A DNA stretch of 64,000 nucleotides from Mesorhizobium koreense (GTDB lineage Bacteria; Pseudomonadota; Alphaproteobacteria; Rhizobiales; Rhizobiaceae). The notes under the pieces were generated by a model. It did not search any database and was not told the origin of the DNA. It saw only the letters and a list, made by a program, of their open reading frames with translations. Location: assembly GCF_031656215.1 (NCBI RefSeq), contig NZ_CP134228.1, positions 4,297,001-4,361,000 of the forward strand. The letters run 5' to 3'. Every line of letters begins with the position of its first letter. The stretch's first letter is position 1. This document shows positions 42,807 to 52,479 of the stretch, one piece after another. The translations under genes were made by a program, and so were the position numbers.

Positions 42807-44720
42807 CTACGCCCTTATCGCCGCCGTGCCCTGTCCGAGCGCGGCGAAGACGGCGCGCACGATGCCGGCGGAGTCCAGTCCGGCTTCGGCCACCATCGTC
42901 TCGGGCTTGGCCTGATCGGTGAACGCATCCGGCATGATGAGCGGGCGGACCTTGAGGCCAGTCTCAAGCAAACCGTGGTGAGCAAGGAAATTCAGCACGT
43001 GGCTGGCAAAGCCGCCGATCGCGCCCTCCTCGACAATGATCAGAACCTCATGCTCGCGCGCAAGGCGGGCGACCAGTTCCTCGTCGAGCGGTTTGGCGAA
43101 GCGGGCATCGGCAACCGTCGTGGAAAGGCCGGCAGCATCGAGTTCTTCTGCCGCAAGCAGGCAATCCGCAAGCCGCGTGCCGAGTGAAAGCAGCGCTACT
43201 TTCGTGCCTTCGCGGACGATCCGTCCCTTGCCGATCTCCAGCACCGAGCCCCGCTCGGGCATCTCGACGCCGACGCCGTTGCCGCGTGGGTAGCGGAACG
43301 AGATCGGCCCTTCATCATAGGCTGCGGCGGTGCGCACCATGTGCTTCAGTTCCGCCTCGTCGGCGGCGGCCATGACGACGAAGCCCGGCAGCGTCGCCAG
43401 ATAGGTCGTGTCGAAGGCGCCGCAATGGGTCGGACCGTCGGCGCCGACATAGCCGGCGCGGTCAATCGGGAAGCGCACTGGCAGCCTCTGGATCGCCACG
43501 TCGTGCACCACCTGGTCGTAGGCGCGCTGCAGGAAGGTCGAATAGATAGCGGCGAACGGCTTGAAGCCTTCCGTGGCAAGGCCGGCTGCAAACGTCACCG
43601 CGTGCTGCTCGGCGATGCCGACATCGAAGGTGCGCTTCGGAAAGGCCTGGCCGAAAAGATCGAGCCCGGTGCCGGCCGGCATTGCGGCGGTGACGGCGAC
43701 GATCTTCTCGTCCTCGCGTGCCTCACGGACGAGGCTTTCGGCGAAGACTTTCGTATAGCTCGGCGCGTTGGCGGGCGCTTTCGCCTGCGCGCCGGTGATC
43801 ACGTCGAATTTCGACACACCGTGATATTTGTCCGGGGAAGCTTCCGCCGGCGGATAGCCCTTGCCCTTTTGCGTGATGACGTGAATCAGCACCGGGCCTT
43901 CGCCATGATCGCGGACGTTTCTCAGGACCGGGATCAGATGCTCCAGATTATGCCCGTCGATCGGGCCGATATGATAGAAGCCCAACTCCTCGAACAGCGT
44001 GCCGCCGGTGACGTAGCCGCGCGCGTGCTCCACCGCCCGGCTGACCGCGCTCTCGGCACGCTTGCCGAGATAGGAGGTCAGCTTCTTGCCGATGTCGCGG
44101 ATGCCGAGATAGGCGCGGCCGGAGGCGAGGCGGGCGAGATAGGCGCTCATCGCGCCTTCGGGCGGCGCGATCGACATGTCGTTGTCGTTCAGGATGACGA
44201 TCAGCCTGGCATCGAGCGCGCCGGCATTGTTCATCGCCTCATAGGCCATGCCCGCCGACATGGCGCCGTCGCCGATAACGGCGATGACGTTGTTCCTGCC
44301 GCCCTTCAGGTCGCGGCCGACGGCCATGCCGAGCCCGGCCGAGATCGAGGTGGAGGAATGCGCCGCTCCGAAGGGATCGTACTCGCTCTCCGCTCGCCTG
44401 GTGAAGCCGGAAAGGCCGCCTTCCTGGCGCAGCGTGCGCATGCGGTCGCGCCGACCTGTCAGGATCTTGTGCGGATAGGCCTGGTGGCCGACGTCCCAGA
44501 TCAACCGGTCGTCGGGCGTATTGAAAACGTAGTGGACAGCGACCGTGAGTTCGACCACGCCCAGCCCCGCGCCGAGATGGCCGCCGGTCTGCGATACCAC
44601 GTCGATCAATTCGGCGCGCAACTCATCCGCAAGCTGCGGCAGATCGCTCTCCGGCAATTTGCGCAGGTCGGAAGGAAGGCGGATCGTATCGAGAAGCGGC
44701 GTTGCGGGCGGAGGTGTCAT
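42807..44720 (-). CDS. dxs: 1-deoxy-D-xylulose-5-phosphate synthase
   Basis: A 637-residue thiamine-diphosphate enzyme that condenses pyruvate and glyceraldehyde 3-phosphate, the first step of the MEP isoprenoid pathway. It shows [18 protein letters not shown]-like start ([18 protein letters not shown]), the TPP motif [18 protein letters not shown] and the transketolase C-terminus with [13 protein letters not shown] and RYPRG. Length is standard. ispH of the same route is at 25774. Confidence 0.97.
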   Translation of the reverse strand: MTPPPATPLLDTIRLPSDLRKLPESDLPQLADELRAELIDVVSQTGGHLGAGLGVVELTVAVHYVFNTPDDRLIWDVGHQAYPHKILTGRRDRMRTLRQEGGLSGFTRRAESEYDPFGAAHSSTSISAGLGMAVGRDLKGGRNNVIAVIGDGAMSAGMAYEAMNNAGALDARLIVILNDNDMSIAPPEGAMSAYLARLASGRAYLGIRDIGKKLTSYLGKRAESAVSRAVEHARGYVTGGTLFEELGFYHIGPIDGHNLEHLIPVLRNVRDHGEGPVLIHVITQKGKGYPPAEASPDKYHGVSKFDVITGAQAKAPANAPSYTKVFAESLVREAREDEKIVAVTAAMPAGTGLDLFGQAFPKRTFDVGIAEQHAVTFAAGLATEGFKPFAAIYSTFLQRAYDQVVHDVAIQRLPVRFPIDRAGYVGADGPTHCGAFDTTYLATLPGFVVMAAADEAELKHMVRTAAAYDEGPISFRYPRGNGVGVEMPERGSVLEIGKGRIVREGTKVALLSLGTRLADCLLAAEELDAAGLSTTVADARFAKPLDEELVARLAREHEVLIIVEEGAIGGFASHVLNFLAHHGLLETGLKVRPLIMPDAFTDQAKPETMVAEAGLDSAGIVRAVFAALGQGTAAIRA

Positions 44721-44809
44721 CTTTCAATCACGGAACTACGTATCTGTCCGATGCAGATAAGCGTTGCCGGCCCGAAAGTAAATAAAAGCGCATAGCGCCG
44801 ACACCGGCG

Positions 44810-45730
44810 TCAATTGTCCGGCAGAGGAATGAATTCCTCCTCGTCGCCCGGCACGATATCGAACCTGCCGGTCCGCCATTCCTCCTTGGCCTGCTCGATG
44901 CGCTCCTTCGAGGAGGAGACGAAGTTCCACCAGATATAGCGCCGCGAACCGAGCGAGGCGCCGCCGAAGAGCATGAAATGCGCGCCGCGCTCGGAGCCGA
45001 CGACGATCTCGTCGCCCCCGCGCAGCACCAGCAGCCTGTCGGAGGGGAAGCGGTCGCCGGCGATATCAACCTCGCCGTCGAGAATATAGATCGCCCTTTC
45101 CTCGGCTGTCGGCGGAATCTGGAAACGGCCGCCGGCTTCGAGCCGGATATCCGCATAGAGCGTATCGGAAGCCGTCTTCACCGGCGATTTCGAGCCGTGC
45201 AGTTCACCAATGACGACACGGAAAGCGGCGCCATCACCCTTACCTTCCGGCAGTTCGTCGCGGCCGGTATTCTCGAATTGCGGCGCGACCTCCTCGGCAT
45301 CGTCCGGCAGTGCCAGCCAGGTCTGCAGGCCGGAAAGCGACAACGGGCCGCCGCGCAATTCCTCCGGCGAGCGCTCGGAATGGACGATGCCTCGCCCCGC
45401 CGTCATCAGGTTCACGTCGCCTGGTTCGATCACCATCTCGGTGCCGAGCGAATCGCGGTGGCGGATCTTGCCGTCGAACAGATAGGTGACGGTGGAAAGT
45501 CCGATATGCGGATGCGGGCGCACATCCACCGCCTGGCCGGCGCGCAGGATCGCCGGGCCCATGCGGTCGAAGAAGATGAACGGCCCGACCAGCCGGCGGC
45601 GCGCGGAGGGCAGCGCCCGACGCACCTCGAAGCCGCCGATGTCGTGCGCGCGCGGAATGATCAACGTCTCGATGGCGTCACAGGCAAAGGCGTCGCCGGG
45701 AAGAGGATCGGGACCGGGAAAGAAGGACAT
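44810..45730 (-). CDS. Pirin family protein
   Basis: A 306-residue bicupin. The metal site of pirins is present in the N-terminal cupin: VRPHPHIGLSTVTYLFDG, then GTEMVIEPGDVNLMTAGRGIVHSE with the remaining His and Glu. The C-terminal pirin_C domain includes WWNFVSSSKERIEQAK. Some pirins act as quercetinases, others as redox sensors. Its insertion between phd/vapC and dxs suggests mobile or accessory character. Confidence 0.92.
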   Translation of the reverse strand: MSFFPGPDPLPGDAFACDAIETLIIPRAHDIGGFEVRRALPSARRRLVGPFIFFDRMGPAILRAGQAVDVRPHPHIGLSTVTYLFDGKIRHRDSLGTEMVIEPGDVNLMTAGRGIVHSERSPEELRGGPLSLSGLQTWLALPDDAEEVAPQFENTGRDELPEGKGDGAAFRVVIGELHGSKSPVKTASDTLYADIRLEAGGRFQIPPTAEERAIYILDGEVDIAGDRFPSDRLLVLRGGDEIVVGSERGAHFMLFGGASLGSRRYIWWNFVSSSKERIEQAKEEWRTGRFDIVPGDEEEFIPLPDN

Positions 45731-45745
45731 TTCCTATATCCTTGG

Positions 45746-46138
45746 TTAGGACCAGGTGATCAGCCCGACACCGTAGCGCGAGAGTTGGCGATCATATGTC
45801 ACGAAACGCATATCCTCGGTAATAGCCTGCGCCAACATCAGCCTATCGAACGGATCCGCATGCAGGGGCGGCAAGCGTTCGACGAGAGCGGCATGTGCGG
45901 GAGTCACATTTAAAAGATCGAAACCCGCGGACTCGAATTCGGTGATTGCCTCGTAGCCCGAAAGCGGCGGAGCATCCATCCTCCCAAGCTGATGTTTTAT
46001 GGCAATTTCCCAAATCGACGCCGCGGAGACCGCAATTTCGTTGTTATCTTCCACGATGAGATTGCGTATCCTCTCCGGTATTCGCTCGGGCGTATTCGTC
46101 GCCCAGATGGCTACATGGGTATCAAGGAGAAGCTTCAT
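45746..46138 (-). CDS. VapC-type PIN-domain toxin
   Basis: A 130-residue PIN-domain protein with D6 (LLLDTHVAIW), E44 (SIWEIAIKHQLG), D95/D98 (HADPFDRLML) and D116 (TYDRQLS). The LLLDTHVAIW start and the ASIWEI and DPFDR motifs mark the PhoB/VapC group paired with Phd-type antitoxins. It overlaps the antitoxin gene by ATGA. It is expected to cleave RNA. Not closely related to the VapC at 7215. Confidence 0.92.
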   Translation of the reverse strand: MKLLLDTHVAIWATNTPERIPERIRNLIVEDNNEIAVSAASIWEIAIKHQLGRMDAPPLSGYEAITEFESAGFDLLNVTPAHAALVERLPPLHADPFDRLMLAQAITEDMRFVTYDRQLSRYGVGLITWS

Positions 46139-46383
46139 TTCTCCTTGCCAAGAAACATCGCCGCTACTTCCTCGTCCAGGGCCTGAAATGCCTCATAGTC
46201 CAGCGGAGGGTATTTTCCCTCTGCCAGTCCCAATTGGCGCTTCTTCGGCTGCCCAAGAGGAACCAACCTCGCCGCCGGCTTGCCGTTGCGCGCGATGATG
46301 ATTTCCTTCTCGGCCCCGCTTTCGACGGCCTCGACAAGCTTGGAGAGCGAAGTCTTCGCCTCAAGCATGTTGACCATTCCCAT
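46135..46383 (-). CDS. Phd/YefM-type antitoxin
   Basis: An 82-residue antitoxin. The N-terminal Phd fold reads MGMVNMLEAKTSLSKLVEAV and EIIIARNGKPAARLVPL, and the tail YEAFQALDEEVAAMFLG wraps the toxin. AAGGAGG, seven bases before ATG 46383, is a strong ribosome site. A perfect palindrome and promoter lie just upstream, so autoregulation is expected. Confidence 0.92.
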   Translation of the reverse strand: MGMVNMLEAKTSLSKLVEAVESGAEKEIIIARNGKPAARLVPLGQPKKRQLGLAEGKYPPLDYEAFQALDEEVAAMFLGKEK

Positions 46384-46392
46384 GTCGGCCTC

Positions 46393-46438
46393 CTTAGCCA
46401 GCCCTGGCTAAGATAAGCTACGGAGACTGGTAATTCAA
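46393..46438 (-). promoter_or_regulatory. phd/vapC promoter with overlapping perfect palindrome
   Basis: Read on the minus strand: -35 TTGAAT (46438-46433), 17-base spacer, -10 TATCTT (46415-46410). A perfect 9-bp inverted repeat with a 2-base centre, CTTAGCCAG at 46393-46401 and CTGGCTAAG at 46404-46412, overlaps the -10 and the transcription start. It abuts the ribosome site. This is the arrangement expected for Phd autorepression. Confidence 0.75.
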
Positions 46439-46542
46439 CTCATGGCGAGGCGATCATCCGCGTCTGAGGAAATTGACTCGCCAGGTGTAGGAACGGAGGC
46501 GGGCCGAACGTCCTTCGGGTCTACACGATGAAGGAGAGTGCC

Positions 46543-46896
46543 ATGAGCTATGTCGACGGTTTCGTCCTCGCAGTGCCGAAGGAGAACATCGAAGCCTACA
46601 AGGAGATGGCCCGCAAGGCGGGCGAGGTATGGATGGAGCATGGGGCCACCGCCTATGTCGAGGCGATCGGCGACGACGTGCCCTATGGCGAACTCACATC
46701 CTTCCCGCGTGCGGTGCAGGCGAAGGACGGTGAAATCGTCGTATTCGCCTGGGTCGTCTATCCGTCCCGCGCCAAACGCGACGAGGTGATGGGGAAAGTC
46801 ATGGCGGATCCCAGGCTCGAGGGCAGCATGAAGGACGCGCCGTTCGACGGCAAGCGCATGATCTTCGGCGGCTTCGTGCCGTTTATAGAGCTGTAG
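46543..46896 (+). CDS. DUF1428 family protein
   Basis: A 117-residue protein with the family start MSYVDGFVLAVPKENIEAYK, the central ELTSFPRAVQAKDGEIVVFAW-like strand and the ending GKRMIFGGFVPF. These are small ferredoxin-like proteins of unknown function. GAAGGAGAG precedes ATG 46543. It faces the opposite way to its neighbours. Confidence 0.92.
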   Translation: MSYVDGFVLAVPKENIEAYKEMARKAGEVWMEHGATAYVEAIGDDVPYGELTSFPRAVQAKDGEIVVFAWVVYPSRAKRDEVMGKVMADPRLEGSMKDAPFDGKRMIFGGFVPFIEL

Positions 46897-46915
46897 GGAC
46901 AGTTGGCGGGGGCGC

Positions 46916-47179
46916 CTACTCCCCGTCGAGCGGTTCCGTGCCTATCGGTGCGCCGTCACGGGAAAGGCGAATCTTTTCAACCTTGTCCTCGGCCGCCTTC
47001 AACAAGGCATCGCAGTGCTTCTTCAATGCCTCGCCGCGCTCGTAGATCCGGATCGACTGGTCGAGCGGCACATCGCCCTTTTCCAGATCGTCGACGATGC
47101 GCTCCAGCGCGGCGAGCGCCTCCTCGAAGCTCATGTTCCTGATATCGTCTTCGGCATTTCCGGGGGTCGTTTCGGGCAT
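46916..47179 (-). CDS. xseB: Exodeoxyribonuclease VII small subunit
   Basis: An 87-residue protein with the helical hairpin characteristic of Xse[21 protein letters not shown] then [19 protein letters not shown]. With XseA (not in this window) it forms exonuclease VII, which degrades single-stranded DNA. The gene begins 3 bases after the deacetylase-like gene. Confidence 0.96.
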   Translation of the reverse strand: MPETTPGNAEDDIRNMSFEEALAALERIVDDLEKGDVPLDQSIRIYERGEALKKHCDALLKAAEDKVEKIRLSRDGAPIGTEPLDGE

Positions 47180-47182
47180 CGT

Positions 47183-48109
47183 TCAGCCTTCCATCAGGCG
47201 CTTGACATGGGCGGCCGTGGAGAAGGCCAGCCCCTGGAGGTCGTAGCCGCCCTCCAGCAGGCTGACAAGACGGTTGGACGCGGAGCGGCCGGCCTGCTCC
47301 ATCAACCTGCCCGTCGCCCAGTCGAAATCGTCTTCGGTGAGATTGATCTCGGCCAGCGGGTCGCGATGGTGTGCGTCGAAACCGGCCGAAACGATGATGA
47401 GTTCCGGTCGGAACGCCTCGACCGCAGTCAGGACCCGATCCGAAAAAGCCTCGCGGAATGAATCGCTTCCGCTGTCCGGCGAAAGCGGCGCGTTGACGAT
47501 GTTGCCGGCGCCGGTCTCACCCACCGCGCCGGTGCCGGGGTAAAGCGGCATCTGGTGCGTGGAGGCATAGAGCACGGTCGGATCGGACCAGAAGATGTCC
47601 TGCGTGCCGTTGCCGTGATGGACGTCGAAATCGACGATCGCCACGCGCTCGACATCGTGCTTCTTCTGCGCGTGCCGGGCGGCGATAGCGGCGTTGTTGA
47701 ACAGGCAGAAACCCATGGCGCGATCGTGCTCGGCATGGTGACCCGGCGGACGCGCCGCGACGAAGACATTGTCGGCACGGCCGTCGAACACGTCGTCCAC
47801 CGCAGCCATCGCGGCACCGATCGCGGTCAGCGCCGCCTCCCAGCTCTTTGGGCTGGCGCACGTGTCAGCGTCGATGCGGGCTATGCCGGCCTCGGGGATC
47901 GCCGCCCTCACCCGTTCGACATAGTCCTTCGGGTGGGCGTAGAGGATCGCGTCCTCTTCCCCTCTCGGGGCCTCGACCCGGTCGAGGTGGTCAAAGGCTT
48001 CGTCGTCCAGCGCACGCGCGATGGCGCGCAGCCGGTCAGGCCGCTCCGGATGCCCCGGCGGCGTAAGGTGTTCGAGAAAGATCGGGTGGGTATAAAGCCG
48101 TGTCGCCAT
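47183..48109 (-). CDS. Histone deacetylase-like amidohydrolase
   Basis: A 308-residue arginase/deacetylase-fold zinc hydrolase. It shows HPERPDRLRAI, the charge-relay stretch RPPGHHAEHDRAMGFCLFNN, the zinc ligands in VDFDVHHGNGTQDIF and the C-terminal SAGFDAHHRDPL and LLEGGYDL. Bacterial members deacetylate small polyamines or protein lysines; substrate unknown. ATG 48109 is used; a longer frame begins at 48145. Coupled to xseB. Confidence 0.93.
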   Translation of the reverse strand: MATRLYTHPIFLEHLTPPGHPERPDRLRAIARALDDEAFDHLDRVEAPRGEEDAILYAHPKDYVERVRAAIPEAGIARIDADTCASPKSWEAALTAIGAAMAAVDDVFDGRADNVFVAARPPGHHAEHDRAMGFCLFNNAAIAARHAQKKHDVERVAIVDFDVHHGNGTQDIFWSDPTVLYASTHQMPLYPGTGAVGETGAGNIVNAPLSPDSGSDSFREAFSDRVLTAVEAFRPELIIVSAGFDAHHRDPLAEINLTEDDFDWATGRLMEQAGRSASNRLVSLLEGGYDLQGLAFSTAAHVKRLMEG

Positions 48110-48175
48110 CGTGCAAACATAGGGGCTCGGCCGAGCCGCGTCCACGGAAAGAGGGTGGACCGGGACACCCGGGTT

Positions 48176-49225
48176 TCACGACAGGTCGGCGCTTTCCGTC
48201 GTGTCGTTGCCGTCTTCGCCGGTCACCGACGCGGCGGGCGCGGAAAGCGACCAGCGCAATACGCCGCCTGAACGTTCATAGCGGGCGGAGCCGTTCAGCG
48301 TTTGCGGCGCCACACGCAGCAGCACGACGGAGCCAAAACCTCGCGCCTTGTGGCCGGCAGGCGCGGTTTCGACGATGCTACCGGCCGTCTCTTCCCAATC
48401 AAGCTGGAAAATCGGCTCGACCGGCTCTCCCGACAGCGACCACGAGATCGAAACGGCGCCGTGATGGCCGAACGCGCCATATTTTGCCGAATTGGTGGCA
48501 AGCTCGTGAAAGGCCATGCCGAGCGCCTGCACTGCGGCGGGACGCAAGGTCATCTCCGGCCCATGGAGGGTAATTTGGCCGTCCTGGCCGAAGGGCTGAA
48601 GCTGCTGGTGAAGAAGTTCATGCAGGCTACCCCCCGACCAGTCGGACGTGACCAGCAGATCGTGCGAGGAAGCGAGCGCTGTGATGCGCTCGCGGATGCT
48701 GCGTTCGAATTCCTTCGGGTCTTTGGTGTGCTTCGCGGTTTCCCGGATCATGGAAAGAATCACAGCGAACTGGTTCTTGACCCGATGATTCACCTCTCGC
48801 AGCAAAAGCTTGATGCGCCGTTGGCTGGCCCTGGCTTCGCTTATGTCGCGCGCGATCTTCGAGGCGCCGATAATCTGTCCTGCCCTGCTGCGGATAGGAG
48901 AAATGGTGAGCGAGACGAAAATATCGCGGCCATCCTTGCGGCGTCGGATGGTTTCGAAAGGCGGCACGCTCTCTCCGCGCCTTATCCTTGCGATGATGTC
49001 GTCTTCCTCTCCGTGCAGCCGCTCCGGGATGAGCATAAGGACGGATCGGCCGATCGCCTCTTCGGCCGAGTAGCCGAACAGCCGCTCGGCGGCCGCGTTC
49101 CAATTTGTAATGACGCTGTTCAGATCTTTTCCGATGATCGCATCAAAGGAAGAATCCACAATCGCTGCAAGACGCGCATCAGCGTCCGCATCGTCGAGAC
49201 CCCGGGCGCGGACCACTTCGCTCAT
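48176..49225 (-). CDS. PAS-domain HWE/HisKA_2 sensor histidine kinase
   Basis: A 349-residue soluble kinase. A PAS domain (residues about 18-130; SSFDAIIGKDLNSVITNWN, then ASKIARDISE) is followed by the HWE-family phosphoacceptor H147 in LLREVNHRVKNQFAVI and an ATPase domain with HELATNSAKYGAFG and GFGSVVLLRVAPQ. HWE kinases are typical of alphaproteobacteria and feed general-stress or light responses. No response regulator lies next to it. ATG 49225 fits the domain start. Confidence 0.9.
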   Translation of the reverse strand: MSEVVRARGLDDADADARLAAIVDSSFDAIIGKDLNSVITNWNAAAERLFGYSAEEAIGRSVLMLIPERLHGEEDDIIARIRRGESVPPFETIRRRKDGRDIFVSLTISPIRSRAGQIIGASKIARDISEARASQRRIKLLLREVNHRVKNQFAVILSMIRETAKHTKDPKEFERSIRERITALASSHDLLVTSDWSGGSLHELLHQQLQPFGQDGQITLHGPEMTLRPAAVQALGMAFHELATNSAKYGAFGHHGAVSISWSLSGEPVEPIFQLDWEETAGSIVETAPAGHKARGFGSVVLLRVAPQTLNGSARYERSGGVLRWSLSAPAASVTGEDGNDTTESADLS

Positions 49226-49457
49226 CTTGCCGCAATGCGATCCTTGTCTTGAAGGAAATGGGTCGGTAGCAGCCAATGCAATCGGCCACAATAAAATATG
49301 ACATAGCCGGACACGGTTGAATACCGATACCCGGATTGGGCTGCCAGCACCGCAGTTGCCTTGACTGCCGCAGCCTCTACCCCGAAACCGATGGCAATCG
49401 GCGTAATCCGCGCTACCATTGCGTGACCGCGACGCGCGGCCGCAAGGAGTGAGAACG

Positions 49458-49667
49458 ATGGCTGACGAGAAGGCGATCAGGGAGCGCGCATATCACATCT
49501 GGGAGGTCGATGGCCGGCCGCACGGACGCGACCGCGAGCATTGGGAACGCGCAAGCCGCGAAATCGAGGCAGAGGCGAAGAAGCGCCCCCGCAAAGCCAC
49601 CACCACGGCCAAGGCAAAGGCGGCCGGCAAGGCGAAGACAAAATCCACGAAAGCAACGGCCAAGTAA
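49458..49667 (+). CDS. DUF2934 family protein
   Basis: A 69-residue protein. The DUF2934 motif IRERAYHIWEVDGRPHGRDREHWERA covers residues 6-31 and is followed by a Lys/Ala-rich tail. AAGGAG lies 9 bases before ATG 49458. The family is common in rhizobia and its function is unknown; the basic tail suggests nucleic-acid contact. Confidence 0.92.
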   Translation: MADEKAIRERAYHIWEVDGRPHGRDREHWERASREIEAEAKKRPRKATTTAKAKAAGKAKTKSTKATAK

Positions 49668-49684
49668 CCCGCCGTCTACTCCCG

Positions 49685-50785
49685 CTAAAGCAGTTCAGTC
49701 GCTTCGATGTGGATGCCGAAACCTTCCAGCCCGACATAGTGGCGCTCGCGCGAGGCGATGAGGCGAATAGAGGAGATGCCGAGATCCTTGAGGATCTGCG
49801 CGCCGAGCCCGATTTCGCGCCATTCGCTTTCCCGCTTAAGCGCCTCGGCATGGGCTTCGCGATCGTCCGAGACGGGCCGGCTTCTAGCGTTGTGCGCCAC
49901 CCCGACGGAGCCCTCGCGCAGATAGACGATGACGCCGCGCCCCGCCTTCCCCATCGAGCGCGTCAGCTCGTCCAGCCGATGCCCCGTGCCGAACACGTCG
50001 GTGACGACATCTTCCGTGTGCAGCCTGACGGGTACGTCCTTGCCGTCGCGGATGTCGCCGAAGACGATGGCGAGGTGGTGCATCACGTCCCAGGGGAGGC
50101 GATAGACGAAGGCGCTCGCCTTGCCGCCCGGCGTCTCGATCTCCGAGCATCCGACACGCTCGATCAGCGTCTCCTGGCGCTGGCGGTAGGCGATCAAATC
50201 GGCGACGGATACCTGTTTCAGGCCATGCTCCTTGGCGAAAGCCGCGACCTCAGGCCCGCGCTTCACCGTACCGTCGTCGTTCACCAGTTCGGAGATGACG
50301 CCGATCTCGGGCAGGCCGGCGAGCCGGCAAAGATCGACCGCCGCCTCGGTATGGCCGGAGCGCATCAGCACCCCGCCCTCGCGCGCGATCAGAGGGAAGA
50401 TGTGGCCGGGCCGGACGAAATCCGATGCGCCGGCATTGCGGTTGGCGAGGTTGCGGACCGTCAACGTCCGGTCGTCCGCGGAAATGCCGGTCGTGGTGCC
50501 GTGCTTGAAATCTACCGAGATGGTGAAGGCGGTCGAGTGCGGCGCGTCGTTGTCGGCAACCATCGGAGCGAGGTTCAGCCGGCGAGCGTCCTCGCGCGTC
50601 ATCGGCGCGCAGACGATGCCGGAGGTGTGGCGGACCATGAAGGCCATCTTCTCCGGCGTGCAATGCACCGCCGCGACGATCAGATCGCCTTCGTTCTCGC
50701 GTCCGTCATCGTCCATGACGACGACCATCTCGCCGCGCTCGAAAGCGCGGATGACATCGGCGACGTGTTTCTGGTCGTAGGGCAT
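49685..50785 (-). CDS. ribB: 3,4-dihydroxy-2-butanone 4-phosphate synthase with degenerate cyclohydrolase domain
   Basis: A 366-residue RibBA-type fusion. The N-terminal ~200 residues are a complete DHBP synthase (VVMDDDGRENEGDLI, then GHTEAAVDLCRLAGL). The C-terminal part matches GTP cyclohydrolase II, but where the enzyme has the zinc cysteines this protein has RLHTEDVVTDVFG and no Cys, so cyclohydrolase activity is unlikely. Such RibBX-type proteins are known in rhizobia. aroC is 107 bases upstream on the same strand. Confidence 0.93.
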   Translation of the reverse strand: MPYDQKHVADVIRAFERGEMVVVMDDDGRENEGDLIVAAVHCTPEKMAFMVRHTSGIVCAPMTREDARRLNLAPMVADNDAPHSTAFTISVDFKHGTTTGISADDRTLTVRNLANRNAGASDFVRPGHIFPLIAREGGVLMRSGHTEAAVDLCRLAGLPEIGVISELVNDDGTVKRGPEVAAFAKEHGLKQVSVADLIAYRQRQETLIERVGCSEIETPGGKASAFVYRLPWDVMHHLAIVFGDIRDGKDVPVRLHTEDVVTDVFGTGHRLDELTRSMGKAGRGVIVYLREGSVGVAHNARSRPVSDDREAHAEALKRESEWREIGLGAQILKDLGISSIRLIASRERHYVGLEGFGIHIEATELL

Positions 50786-50892
50786 GGTGCTCGCTTCACT
50801 CGCAGGCCATAGGGGAGTTGGCCAATAAGGCAGTAGGGAATAGGGGAAGAAGAAGCCGTTCGGAAGAGGTCTTTGCGAACAAGTCCAAAAAC

Positions 50893-52017
50893 CTATTCTC
50901 CTGCTCCCTGACCAACCTGACCTCTCCCCGTTTGTCCCCGATGCCTGAGATAGTGATCCGCGATGGCGCAGGCGACCATCGCCTCGCCGATCGGGACGGC
51001 GCGGATTCCGACGCACGGGTCATGACGGCCCTTGGTCATGATTTCGATCTCATTGCCGTCGGCGTCGATGGAGCGTCGCGGAGTCAATATGGACGAGGTT
51101 GGCTTGACGGCGAAGCGGGCGACAACCGGCTCGCCGGTCGAGATGCCGCCAAGGATTCCGCCGGCGTGGTTCGACAGGAAGCGCGGACGGCCCTCATTGC
51201 CGACGCGCATCTCGTCGGCGTTCTGCTCGCCGGTGAAGCGCGCGGCCTGGAAGCCGGCGCCGATCTCGACGCCCTTCACCGCGTTGATCGACATCAGGCC
51301 AGCGGCAATGTCCTGGTCGAGCTTGCCGTAGATCGGCGCGCCAAGGCCCGGCGGCACGTTATCGGCGACGATCTCGATCACCGCGCCGACCGAGGAGCCA
51401 GCCTTGCGCACACCGTCCAGATAGTCGGTGAAGACCGGGACGGATTCCGGGTCGGGCGTGAAGAAGGGGTTTTCGGCATTGCCGACGAAGTCCCAGTCCC
51501 AATTGGCGCGGTCTATCGCCTTCTCGCCCATTGCGACCAGCGCGCCGCGCACGACGAGGCCCGGCACGACGCGCCGCGCGATTGCGCCGGCGGCGACACG
51601 CGCGGCCGTCTCGCGCGCCGAGGAGCGGCCGCCGCCGCGATAGTCGCGGATACCGTATTTCACCTCATAGGCGTAGTCGGCATGGCCCGGCCGATACTGG
51701 CGCGCGATGGCGCCGTAATCCTTCGAGCGCTGATCGACATTCTCGATCATCATCGAGATCGGCGTGCCGGTCGTCACCAGCGTCTCGCCGCCCTCCTCGG
51801 GAAGGGTGCCGGAAAGGATCTTCACCTGATCGGGTTCGCGGCGCTGGGTGACGAAACGCGACTGGCCAGGCCGCCGGCGGTCGAGTTCGTCCTGCACGTC
51901 CTTCAGCGTGAAGCGGATGCCGGGCGGGCAGCCGTCCACGACGCAGCCGAGCGCCGGCCCGTGGCTTTCTCCCCAGGTTGTCACACGGAACAAGTGACCG
52001 AAAGTGTTGTGCGACAT
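50893..52017 (-). CDS. aroC: Chorismate synthase
   Basis: A 374-residue FMN-dependent enzyme converting EPSP to chorismate. It has the three family signatures: [47 protein letters not shown] and, near the C-terminus, [17 protein letters not shown]. The start is ATG 52017. It precedes ribB on the same strand, an arrangement common in rhizobia. Confidence 0.97.
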   Translation of the reverse strand: MSHNTFGHLFRVTTWGESHGPALGCVVDGCPPGIRFTLKDVQDELDRRRPGQSRFVTQRREPDQVKILSGTLPEEGGETLVTTGTPISMMIENVDQRSKDYGAIARQYRPGHADYAYEVKYGIRDYRGGGRSSARETAARVAAGAIARRVVPGLVVRGALVAMGEKAIDRANWDWDFVGNAENPFFTPDPESVPVFTDYLDGVRKAGSSVGAVIEIVADNVPPGLGAPIYGKLDQDIAAGLMSINAVKGVEIGAGFQAARFTGEQNADEMRVGNEGRPRFLSNHAGGILGGISTGEPVVARFAVKPTSSILTPRRSIDADGNEIEIMTKGRHDPCVGIRAVPIGEAMVACAIADHYLRHRGQTGRGQVGQGAGE

Positions 52018-52207
52018 TACTATCCCATGGCCTGCCGAAATGACGACCGGTGCTGCTCTACCGGCGTTTTCAACAGGGGTCAAACAGGCCCGCAAGAACT
52101 ATTGATCGCCGCCGGCGGCCCGGCGCTTCACTTTCGACACAATCCGGCTATCACTGCTCGCCTTGGGCAAATCAACAAGAAGGACAAGAAAGATGGGGGA
52201 GAAAACA

Positions 52208-52456
52208 ATGCGCACCGTTCTCGGCGCCCTGGCGGCGCTTTTGATGCTGTCGGCCTACGCGATGGCCGCGGAAGCCGAAGGCCATATCAAGAAGGTCGAT
52301 CGAGACAAGATGACGATCACGCTTGACGACGGCAAATCCTACAAGCTGCCCGGCGAGACGGACATGGATGGGATCAAGGAAGGCATGGATATCGTGCTTG
52401 CCTATGATAAGGTCGATGGCCAGAATCTCGTGACGGACATGCAGACTTCGGAGTAG
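52208..52456 (+). CDS. DUF1344 family periplasmic protein
   Basis: An 82-residue protein. The signal peptide is MRTVLGALAALLMLSAYAMA; the mature domain runs EAEGHIKKVDRDKMTITLDDG to VDGQNLVTDMQ, matching DUF1344. GGGGGAG precedes ATG 52208. Function unknown. The family-A repeat follows directly. Confidence 0.9.
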   Translation: MRTVLGALAALLMLSAYAMAAEAEGHIKKVDRDKMTITLDDGKSYKLPGETDMDGIKEGMDIVLAYDKVDGQNLVTDMQTSE

Positions 52457-52479
52457 GATGGAGCAGGCGAAATCTGCCG

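Noticed and set aside
43341-44795. 484-codon plus-strand frame opposite dxs
   Set aside because: Antisense shadow of dxs with biased composition and no motif.
50786-50892. FMN riboswitch ahead of ribB
   Set aside because: None of the conserved RFN-element segments are seen in the 107 bases between aroC and ribB.
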